This document shows, in pieces, positions 1-5,175 of a stretch of DNA of 5,175 nt; the stretch's first letter is position 1; each line of letters starts with the position of its first letter. This stretch comes from DATKGP01 sp035510775 (lineage in GTDB: Bacteria; Patescibacteriota; UBA1384; 2-12-FULL-50-11), in contig DATKGP010000036.1 of assembly GCA_035510775.1 (NCBI GenBank), forward strand, positions 1 through 5,175, written 5' to 3'. The position numbers were made by a program, and so were the translations under genes. The notes under the pieces are model-generated. The model had not been told where the DNA came from. It did no database searches and saw nothing but the letters and a program-made list of their open reading frames with translations.

Positions 1-228
1 GGGGAGAGGACCGCCAATGGCAGTTTGTAAGCTACCAGCTTGTGCCTGTGAGCTCTGCAGATTCTGCTGGGCTTTATTCAACTGAACCTCGAGCGAGGAG
101 ATTTGGTTCTCAAGCTTGGTAATATCAGAACAAGCGGCCGCTTGAGTAGATTGCACCGGCGCCACAAACGCGCCCGCTAGAATTAGCACACCCACGACCA
201 TAAATCGCCGTATCCTACCCCCGAGCAT
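1..228 (-). CDS. N-terminus of a secreted coiled-coil protein, probable PcsB/EnvC-like murein hydrolase or activator (partial)
   Basis: The gene runs off the left edge; only about 76 N-terminal residues are visible. They read as an export signal: a basic n-region (GGRIRRF), a hydrophobic stretch (MVVGVLILAGAFVAPV), then STQAAAC. Next comes a Q/L/S-rich heptad segment (DITKLENQISSLEVQLNKA, continuing QQNLQSSQAQ) that looks like the start of a coiled coil. PcsB, EnvC and related proteins have this layout, with a coiled coil that docks on FtsX and a C-terminal CHAP or LytM peptidoglycan-cleaving or activating domain. The position 43 bases after ftsX supports this role, but the catalytic domain is outside the window, so the family call is inference. 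Cleavage could be by signal peptidase I after the AAA, or the following Cys could be a lipid-attachment site, although AAAC is a poor lipobox. An alternative start lies two codons upstream at 234; the ribosome-binding site favours 228. Confidence 0.72.
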   Translation of the reverse strand, partial: MLGGRIRRFMVVGVLILAGAFVAPVQSTQAAACSDITKLENQISSLEVQLNKAQQNLQSSQAQAGSLQTAIGGPLP

Positions 229-234
229 TGTCAT

Positions 235-240
235 TCCACC
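235..240 (-). promoter_or_regulatory. Ribosome binding site deciding the start of the PcsB/EnvC-like gene
   Basis: On the minus strand the sequence reads GGTGGA followed by ATGACAATG. The GGTGGA purine block directly abuts the first ATG (234) with no spacer, but sits six bases from the second ATG (228), which is normal Shine-Dalgarno spacing. This is the reason for preferring the 228 start. The match to GGAGG is imperfect, so the call is moderate. Confidence 0.45.
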
Positions 241-271
241 GTAGCAGCGGCGCCAAAGGACGTCAATGTTA

Positions 272-1213
272 CTAGGCTCGAAGATACCGGCGAAGCGAGA
301 AAAGGCTGACGAAAATTCCCAGAACTAGTCCAAGCACTAGCTGGGCTAGGATTAGAGTCAATAAATGGTTTAAGACATAGGTAAAGAGATTAACGCCAAG
401 GATGGTAATTGCCGAGCCGGAAAGCGCCCCAGCCCCGTGGAAAAAGCGGGTGGCAAGAAAAGAAATTATTAGTAGCAGTAACGTAGTGAAAACCGTGCCC
501 AGAACCCCATAAAGCACTCCTTCGACAACGAACGGCCCGCGGACAAAAGCGTTTGAGGCGCCGACGTAGCGCATGATTTCAATCTCATCGGACCGGCTAA
601 TAATGGTAATGCGGATGATGTTCATGACGTTAAACACGGCAATCAGGCCGAATAGAACGCTTAAAATAATCCCAGCGATTTGAACCGATCTGGTAATTGA
701 AAGGAGTTGGTCAACCGTGGCTTTGTTTTTGGCGTAGGACACGCAGTCGGAACAGATAATCGCCTCGGAATCGGCTCGCTCAACCGAAGCAATCACCGTC
801 TGAATATTGTCAGGGTTGCTGGTGCTGATTTGAATGCTTCGGGGCAGCGGATTATTGTCGTTGGATAGCGGTGCCTTAATATCCTCGTTAATTGGCAGGC
901 GGTCAAAAATTGCCAGCGCCTCTTGTTTGTTAACAAAGTGGGAGCTGACGACACCAGTGATTTCGTTAATTCGTGTTTCTAAATCGGTAATTTTTTGGTC
1001 GGTGACGGTGTCGTCACGGAAATATATCGTCAAGTCAATTTTCGAGCGAATTGTCTGGGCGGTGTCACGGATGACAAAGCTCATCAGGAGCGAGACGCTA
1101 ATCATTGTTAAGGTTAGAGCCATTAGCAGTGTCGCCCCGAGCGTCAGCCAGCGATTTCGCCAGAAGTTGGTGTAGCCGAGACGAATGATTCGAGAAATTG
1201 TTTGCTGGTTCAT
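272..1213 (-). CDS. ftsX: Cell division protein FtsX (permease-like subunit of FtsEX)
   Basis: FtsX is the integral membrane half of the FtsEX type VII ABC complex; it passes ATP-driven movement from FtsE across the membrane to peptidoglycan hydrolases. The 313-residue product has the full family topology: a short cytosolic N-terminus with YTNFWRNRW, TM1 about residues 22-48, an extracellular domain about 50-175, TM2 about 176-206, a cytosolic coupling segment with SRSDEIEIMRYVGAS (206-220), then TM3 about 228-256 and TM4 about 279-306. The family-typical PFVVEG follows the coupling segment. Length is normal. The extracellular domain carries two cysteines as CSDC (154-157), which I do not recall as a general FtsX feature. 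The ATG directly follows the ftsE TAA with no intervening base, and no strong Shine-Dalgarno is seen, so translation is probably coupled to ftsE. The TAG stop is 37 bases before the first possible ATG of the next gene. Confidence 0.95.
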   Translation of the reverse strand: MNQQTISRIIRLGYTNFWRNRWLTLGATLLMALTLTMISVSLLMSFVIRDTAQTIRSKIDLTIYFRDDTVTDQKITDLETRINEITGVVSSHFVNKQEALAIFDRLPINEDIKAPLSNDNNPLPRSIQISTSNPDNIQTVIASVERADSEAIICSDCVSYAKNKATVDQLLSITRSVQIAGIILSVLFGLIAVFNVMNIIRITIISRSDEIEIMRYVGASNAFVRGPFVVEGVLYGVLGTVFTTLLLLIISFLATRFFHGAGALSGSAITILGVNLFTYVLNHLLTLILAQLVLGLVLGIFVSLFSLRRYLRA

Positions 1214-1963
1214 TTAAATTACATATTTACCGCCGCGTTGGTCGCTGACGATTTTACCAGATTTCATTAAAATCACCCGTCTCTGGATTCGGTCGACTAC
1301 CTGGCGGTTGTGAGTAGCCAGGATGATGGTCGTGCCTTTTTGGTTGATTCGGTAGAGCAAATCAACTATCTCCCAGGTGTTGACGGGGTCGAGGTTACCG
1401 GTCGGCTCATCGGCAATTAAAATCTTCGGCGAGTGGACTAGAGCCCTGGCGATGGCGGCGCGCTGATGCTCGCCGCCAGAGAGTTCGTTCGGGTAGCTAT
1501 CACGACGTCGACTTAAATTGACCAAATCCAAAACTTTGTCGGTTCGCTTGATGATATCTGTTTGTGAGTAGCCGCAAACTTCCAAAGCAAAAGCCACGTT
1601 CTCCCAAACGGTCTTTTGAGGTAGGAGCTTAAAATCCTGAAAAACCACCCCGATTTTTCGGCGGTAAAACGGCACTTCGTTGTCGCGCAAATCGGCTAGG
1701 TTGCGGCCGGCGACATAAATCTCCCCCTTGCTCGGCGGTTCCAGCTTAATTAAGAGCTTTATCAGAGTGGTTTTGCCAACGCCGCTCTGGCCAACGATCG
1801 AAACAAACTCGCCTTCATTAATTGTCAGATCAATGTCTTTAACGGCTATTCGACCGGGGTAGGCCTTGGTAATGTCTTTGAATTGTATTAGCGGTTGGGG
1901 CGTACCAGTATCGACAGGTTGACTTCGGTTCGATCTCGAACCGATTTGCAGAACATCATCCAT
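1214..1963 (-). CDS. ftsE: Cell division ATP-binding protein FtsE
   Basis: FtsE is the cytosolic ATPase of the FtsEX complex, which acts at the division septum to switch on cell-wall hydrolases. All ABC motifs are visible in the 249 residues: Walker A GQSGVGKTT (58-66), Q-loop VVFQD (Q109), signature LSGGEHQ (161-167), Walker B ILIADEP with Glu186, D-loop NLD (190-192), and switch histidine in ATHN (His218). FKLLPQKTVWENVAFALEV is characteristic of FtsE rather than other small ABC ATPases. The protein has about 24 extra residues before the usual start of the fold (LIQFKDITKAYPG at 25-37). The start is well fixed: an in-frame TGA lies nine codons upstream and no ATG, GTG or TTG occurs in frame between the chosen ATG and the ABC domain. 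The signature has His where LSGGEQQ is commonest, a tolerated change. No clear Shine-Dalgarno precedes it. It ends with TAA immediately before ftsX. Confidence 0.96.
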   Translation of the reverse strand: MDDVLQIGSRSNRSQPVDTGTPQPLIQFKDITKAYPGRIAVKDIDLTINEGEFVSIVGQSGVGKTTLIKLLIKLEPPSKGEIYVAGRNLADLRDNEVPFYRRKIGVVFQDFKLLPQKTVWENVAFALEVCGYSQTDIIKRTDKVLDLVNLSRRRDSYPNELSGGEHQRAAIARALVHSPKILIADEPTGNLDPVNTWEIVDLLYRINQKGTTIILATHNRQVVDRIQRRVILMKSGKIVSDQRGGKYVI

Positions 1964-2057
1964 GCGCCAAAAACATACGATTACTAATCATCGGCATTTC
2001 TCGCCCCACCATAACACAACTCGTGGAAAAAGTCGTCGTTAAAGCGCTCCACAATTT
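1964..2057 (-). promoter_or_regulatory. 94-bp intergenic gap upstream of ftsE, candidate ftsEX promoter region
   Basis: This is the longest non-coding stretch in the window and separates the transporter stop from ftsE. On the minus strand a TATGTT hexamer (1972-1977) lies eight bases before the ftsE ATG, which would fit a -10 box giving a leaderless or nearly leaderless mRNA and would agree with the absence of a Shine-Dalgarno. An 11-base dyad, GATTAGTAATC (1979-1989), sits just upstream of it. A second possible -10, TTATGG, lies farther up. I see no good -35 box for either. A GTGGA/TCCAC pair (2023-2027 with 2048-2052) could form a weak stem, but no T-run follows it, so it is not a convincing terminator. 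Promoter function is inferred mainly from position. Confidence 0.35.
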
Positions 2058-3431
2058 CTAAAAGAATAACGAGTAGATTGTCGCCAGGCCAGTAATAATC
2101 ATCAGGCCGGTGATTAGCCAACCGAAGAAGTTGGTCGAAGGTCGATTGACTCGCTCGCCCATGACTTTCTTATTGGCGCCGATCAAAACAATTAAGACCA
2201 TCACTACTGGCGCCACTAGACCGTTGGCAACCGCCGAGTAAATAAGTGCCTTCATCGGGTCAAGTCCAACAAAGTTGAGCATAACTCCAAACAACATCGC
2301 TACAATCATCACTCCATAAAAAGCATATGCTTCTTTGAGTTTGCGGTACAAACCTTCGCGCCAACGGAAAGATTCCGACAAGGCATACGAGGCCGAGCCA
2401 GCCAGAACTGGAATTCCCAGTAAGCCAACGCCGAAAATCCCCAGGGCAAACAAGATGTAGGCGGAGTTGCCGGCCAGCGGCCTCAAGGCAGCAGCAGCGT
2501 CAGCGGCAGTATTAATATTGGTAATGCCATTTTTGAACAGGGTTGCGCCGCAAACCACAATAATAAAGAACATCACTGTTTCCGACAAAAGCATTCCCGA
2601 CCAGTTGTCGATACGCATATTTTTTATTTGTTCATCAGTGGCCGATTCCTGACGCAAGGCAATATTTGTCCCGCCATGCTCAATCTCCTCCTCAACCTCC
2701 TGCGAAGTCTGCCAGAAGAAGAGATACGGCGAGATGGTTGTGCCAAAAATGCCGCAAATTAAAATGATTTGATTCTTTGAAAACGTGACCGATGGCACGA
2801 CAGTGCTTTTTAGAACCGCCCACCAATCAAGATCTTTAATGAAGAAGGCGGTAATCACGTAGGAAAGGATGAGAATTGTGAGATATTTCAGGTATCTAGC
2901 ATATACTTTGTAGCTGAAAAATATCTGCAAGCCCAAACACAGCAGAGCGAAGAAAATAATTAAGACTGAATAATTCCAGACTGGCTGAATCAGCTGGCTG
3001 GCCTTGGCCAGGGCACCTAAATCGGCACCAATATTGAAGGTGTTGGCTAGAAATAGCAGAGCCGTACAAACGTAAAGGACTTGTCTGGGAAAAATTTGTC
3101 GGATATTGGCCGCCAAACCTCGGCCAGTCACTAAACCGATTCGGGCACACATCTCTTGAATCACGCCGGCCATCGGCAAGGTGAGAACGGCCAGCCAAAC
3201 CAACTGAAAGCCGTACTGACTGCCAGTCTGCGAGTAGGTGGCGATACCGGACGGATCGTCGTCGGCCGCGCCGGTAATTACTCCTGGTCCCAAAATTTCC
3301 CAGTATTTTTTGGCCGCTCGAAACGGCCTCTGTCGATCAACCGCGTCGACGGCTTGTTTGGAAAGCTCAATGGTTTTTTCCACAACTAGAGCTGGCGCCT
3401 CCACCACCTCTTCCAAAAGCTCTTTTGCCAT
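2058..3431 (-). CDS. NRAMP (SLC11)-superfamily divalent cation transporter, variant ligand motifs
   Basis: A 457-residue polytopic membrane protein of the LeuT-fold NRAMP superfamily, predicted to move divalent cations with or without protons. The N-terminal 45 residues are cytosolic and helical. TM1 carries GPGVITGAADDDPSGIATYS (48-67), where classical NRAMPs have DPGN: Asp59 is kept but the metal-ligating Asn is Gly62. The QEMCARIGLVTGRGLA block (92-107) and NTFNIGADLGAL (130-141) match TM2-TM3 landmarks. TM6 reads ISPYLFFWQTSQEVEEE (233-249) and lacks the MPH motif whose Met prefers Mn2+/Fe2+. An acidic cytosolic loop (about 244-275) follows. Further membrane segments run to the C-terminus. 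I recall these DPSG and SPYLFFWQ variants as a widespread clade usually named only divalent metal transporter; loss of the Met also occurs in the Mg2+-transporting NRMT branch, so Mg2+ or another ion is possible. It starts 35 bases after the TPR gene stop, with only a weak Shine-Dalgarno. Confidence 0.88.
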   Translation of the reverse strand: MAKELLEEVVEAPALVVEKTIELSKQAVDAVDRQRPFRAAKKYWEILGPGVITGAADDDPSGIATYSQTGSQYGFQLVWLAVLTLPMAGVIQEMCARIGLVTGRGLAANIRQIFPRQVLYVCTALLFLANTFNIGADLGALAKASQLIQPVWNYSVLIIFFALLCLGLQIFFSYKVYARYLKYLTILILSYVITAFFIKDLDWWAVLKSTVVPSVTFSKNQIILICGIFGTTISPYLFFWQTSQEVEEEIEHGGTNIALRQESATDEQIKNMRIDNWSGMLLSETVMFFIIVVCGATLFKNGITNINTAADAAAALRPLAGNSAYILFALGIFGVGLLGIPVLAGSASYALSESFRWREGLYRKLKEAYAFYGVMIVAMLFGVMLNFVGLDPMKALIYSAVANGLVAPVVMVLIVLIGANKKVMGERVNRPSTNFFGWLITGLMIITGLATIYSLFF

Positions 3432-3466
3432 AAAGCCATCATCTCGGAAAATAACCGGCTCGGCAA

Positions 3467-4279
3467 TTACTGACCAGTCAAATTGTTGAGATCTTTTTCC
3501 ACAACTTTGGCTGCCAGCGAATCAAGAGCACTGAGGTAACGCTGATATTCCTGCAAGTGAGTTTTGGCCTGCTCGTTATGCCCCAGATTCTGGCTCAAAA
3601 CGGCCAGAAGGCCGTGAAGTTGAGCCTTTCTACGACCAAACTCCTCCTCACCATGATCGGCTTGAAACCAAGATAAACTCTCCTCGGCCTGCTCAAAGGC
3701 CTCGGTAACTTTGTCTTGCTTGTAGAGAATTCTGGCCCGGTCATAGAGAGCGGTGGCGTTGAAAAAACCGGCGGTTGGATCTTGACGCAAATACTGGATA
3801 CCGCGATAGACAAATTTTTCGGCGGCAGTTAGGTCATCGTGCTTAAAATAGTGAAGCCCGAGTTTTACTAGAGTTATCCCCAACTGCGCCGGTACTTCAT
3901 CTTTAACTTTGTTTAAGATTTCAATACTTTTTTGGAAGTTTTCTAAGGCAACCGGAGCATCGCTAGCGTAATCGGCAGTAATAGCTGCATCGCGGTAGAT
4001 CGCACCCAGCCCAGCCGCGTCGTTAAGCTGCTTAAATAAAATTATCGCCGCCTCAAAATATTTTTTGGCATCACGGTAGTAGCTACTGTTAGCGTCAGCC
4101 ACCGATTCCTTGCAAGAAACCCCGGCCATATGGACTGCCCGGGCGACCACAGGAATATTTTTGGCGTCCCTGGCCATTCCGGCAATCGCCAAGTAGGCCT
4201 TGATGGCCTCATCAACCTGGCCGTTGTTGCGCAGGTTATCGGCTTGCAGAAACAAGTTGTCAAAATTAATCGGCGGCAT
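3467..4279 (-). CDS. TPR-repeat protein of unknown function, translationally coupled to secA
   Basis: A 270-residue, mostly helical protein with no signal peptide or membrane segment, so probably cytosolic. I do not recognise a named family. About six tetratricopeptide-like helix pairs can be read: residues 8-40 (with GQVDEAIKAYLAIA), 46-86 (YRDAKKYFEAAIILFKQL), 91-128 (APVALENFQKSIEILNKV), 134-166 (DDLTAAEKFVYRGIQYL), 173-207 (DKVTEAFEQAEESLSWF) and 217-250 (GHNEQAKTHLQEYQRYL). These cover almost the whole chain, leaving no separate catalytic domain. TPR solenoids bind peptides or partner proteins; the SNAP/NSF-attachment-like spacing of long helices is also conceivable. Its ATG overlaps the secA stop (TAATG) and a purine block AAGGG lies three bases upstream inside secA, so it is very likely translated after SecA by the same ribosomes. 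A role connected with SecA or preprotein handling is inference from position only. Confidence 0.85.
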   Translation of the reverse strand: MPPINFDNLFLQADNLRNNGQVDEAIKAYLAIAGMARDAKNIPVVARAVHMAGVSCKESVADANSSYYRDAKKYFEAAIILFKQLNDAAGLGAIYRDAAITADYASDAPVALENFQKSIEILNKVKDEVPAQLGITLVKLGLHYFKHDDLTAAEKFVYRGIQYLRQDPTAGFFNATALYDRARILYKQDKVTEAFEQAEESLSWFQADHGEEEFGRRKAQLHGLLAVLSQNLGHNEQAKTHLQEYQRYLSALDSLAAKVVEKDLNNLTGQ

Positions 4280-4283
4280 TATC
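4279..4283 (-). other. One-base secA stop / TPR start overlap (TAATG) with upstream purine block
   Basis: The minus strand reads AAGGGATAATG: the last secA codon GGA, stop TAA, and the start ATG of the next gene sharing the stop's final A. Such overlaps let a terminating ribosome restart on the next gene, giving linked output of SecA and the TPR protein. The purine block is close to the ATG (three bases), which would be suboptimal for independent initiation and fits coupling. Confidence 0.7.
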
Positions 4284-5175
4284 CCTTGTGGTACGGGGCA
4301 TTAATTAGCCCGCACTTTTTGAACTTGTAAACTTTGCCCGTGGCCGGGTCGATGGCTCCACAAGGGCAAGGGTCGTTACGACCGACTTTGCCGCTAGGAT
4401 TGACTTTGGCCGGCTGGGGGGCGGCTTCATCGCCGCCAGAGTAGTTCAATTTTTCCATCTGCGTCGGTTGGGCGACAATCTCCGGTGCGGTTGGTTGAAT
4501 TTCCAAATGCAACAATGTCTGAATGACTTGGCTGTCGATGTTGCGATTTAAATTGCCGAATAAATTATAGGCTTCCTGCTTGTACTCGACGATTGGGTCG
4601 CGCTGGCCGTAGCCACGCAGGCCAATACTTTCGCGCAGGCTCTCAATGTTGGTTAGGTGTTCAATCCACAGCACATCGATGGTTCGCAGAATCACCGCCC
4701 GCTCGATCTGGCTTTTGGCCTCGGCCGGCCAAGTGGCGGCCTTTTTTTGATAAGTATCCCGTTCCTCGTCGGTCATCTTGAGTAGCAGCTCTTCGCTAAT
4801 TGGCTTGAAAGCCTCCTGATTTTGGGCAAAGAGGGCGTTGCGCCGGCGAATATAAATTGCCTCGCGGTGTTTGTTCATCACGTCGTCGTACTCAACTAGT
4901 TGTTTACGAGTATCAAAGTTGTAGCCCTCCACCCGAGTCTGTGACTGCTCAATCGCCCGCGACAAGAGCTTGTTATTAATGCTCATATCCTCGGGAATCT
5001 TCAGCCGCTCCATAATACTTTTCATCCGGTCGCCACCGAAAATCCTCATTAAATCATCTTCCATCGAGATGAAGAACTTGGTCTCGCCCGGATCGCCTTG
5101 GCGAGCGGCTCGGCCACGAAGCTGGTTGTCGATGCGACGAGATTCGTGCCGTTCGGTACCGACAACATACAGACC
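4279..5175 (-). CDS. secA: Preprotein translocase ATPase SecA, C-terminal part (5' end outside window)
   Basis: SecA is the cytosolic motor that pushes unfolded preproteins through SecYEG. The reading frame is open to the right edge, giving 298 C-terminal residues of a protein usually 800-950 long. The first visible residues, GLYVVGTERHESRRIDNQLR, are the strongly conserved end of nucleotide-binding domain 2, followed by helicase motif VI as GRAARQGDPGETKFF. MEDDLMRIFGG follows, then the helical scaffold and wing region (DTRKQLVEYDDVMNKHREAIY), VLWIEHLTNIESLRESIGLR, and GYGQRDPIVEYKQEAYNLF. After a short linker the tail begins GRNDPCPCG, the SEC-C zinc-binding motif used for SecB or ribosome contact, but its second half is altered: 15 residues separate the second and third Cys instead of about 8, the third Cys is followed by Gly rather than His/Cys, and the protein continues LINAPYHKG. 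The ATG at 5064 is internal, not the start. Confidence 0.97.
   Translation of the reverse strand, partial: GLYVVGTERHESRRIDNQLRGRAARQGDPGETKFFISMEDDLMRIFGGDRMKSIMERLKIPEDMSINNKLLSRAIEQSQTRVEGYNFDTRKQLVEYDDVMNKHREAIYIRRRNALFAQNQEAFKPISEELLLKMTDEERDTYQKKAATWPAEAKSQIERAVILRTIDVLWIEHLTNIESLRESIGLRGYGQRDPIVEYKQEAYNLFGNLNRNIDSQVIQTLLHLEIQPTAPEIVAQPTQMEKLNYSGGDEAAPQPAKVNPSGKVGRNDPCPCGAIDPATGKVYKFKKCGLINAPYHKG

Noticed and set aside
834..1175. Plus-strand open frame of 113 codons inside ftsX.
   Set aside because: It lies wholly antisense to a clearly conserved gene and its translation has no recognisable family or start signal. The other plus-strand frames at 2467-2652, 3156-3389, 3238-3489, 4130-4330 and 4593-4781 are shadows for the same reason.
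2023..2052. Inverted GTGGA/TCCAC pair downstream of the transporter gene, considered as a rho-independent terminator.
   Set aside because: The stem is only 5 bp with a 20-base loop and no T-run follows it on the minus strand.
2896..3198. Minus-strand open frame of 100 codons within the transporter gene, in another frame.
   Set aside because: The overlapping frame encodes conserved NRAMP segments; this one is a shadow with low-complexity, unconserved-looking content. The same applies to 3595-3813 and 4042-4263 within the TPR gene.
3375..3506. A 13-base word TTTTTCCACAACT occurs twice, at 3375-3387 and 3494-3506, about 120 bases apart.
   Set aside because: Both copies lie in coding sequence and encode the same short peptide, VVEK, in two different genes using the same codons. 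No longer flanking similarity is seen, so this looks like coincidence rather than a repeat element.
4279..5064. Reading the SecA segment as a complete small protein starting at the ATG at 5064, i.e. a split secA.
   Set aside because: The frame stays open upstream to the window edge and encodes the uninterrupted conserved SecA sequence GLYVVGTERHESRR, so the ATG is internal.
1..5175. Recoding of UGA (as in Gracilibacteria/SR1), suggested because none of the five visible stops is TGA.
   Set aside because: Five stops are too few, and all genes read full length under the standard code with no in-frame TGA needed inside conserved regions.

Overview
The window is a compact, one-directional stretch of bacterial chromosome. 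Every supported gene lies on the minus strand, so transcription runs from high to low coordinates: secA (3' part) -> TPR-repeat protein -> NRAMP-like metal transporter -> ftsE -> ftsX -> start of a secreted coiled-coil protein that resembles PcsB/EnvC murein hydrolase activators. Base composition looks near 50% GC by eye. The five visible stop codons are TAA or TAG. I see no RNA gene, insertion sequence, CRISPR array or phage gene.

Organism (inference, moderate confidence): a Patescibacteria/CPR-type bacterium. The reasons are the wording of FtsE (a RRKIGVVFQDFKLLP block, NTWEIVDLL after the D-loop, a GKYVI C-terminus), the tight gene packing, the weak Shine-Dalgarno sequences, and the unusual SecA tail. 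I cannot fix the class, and no rRNA or other marker is present to confirm it.

Region 3467-5175 is a secretion block. It holds the last 298 residues of the SecA ATPase, whose TAA stop overlaps by one base the ATG of a 270-residue cytosolic TPR protein of unknown function. Region 2058-3431 carries a polytopic SLC11/NRAMP-superfamily protein in which both signature metal-ligand motifs are altered (DPSG instead of DPGN in TM1; no MPH in TM6), so its substrate should not be assumed to be Mn2+/Fe2+. A 94-bp gap (1964-2057) then separates it from the division block, and is the likeliest place for a separate promoter.

Region 1-1963 is the division block. FtsE (ATPase) and FtsX (membrane subunit) form the type VII ABC complex that drives periplasmic or extracellular peptidoglycan hydrolases at the septum. 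The gene beginning downstream encodes a signal peptide followed by a coiled coil, which is the architecture of the hydrolase or activator that FtsEX controls. Translation is tightly packed here: the ftsE stop and ftsX start directly abut. SecA would export the downstream hydrolase, but that link is only general.

I found no convincing new multi-gene system. The observations most worth checking are the remodelled SecA zinc-binding tail, the altered NRAMP ligand set, the SecA-coupled TPR protein, and a CxxC pair in the FtsX extracellular domain.
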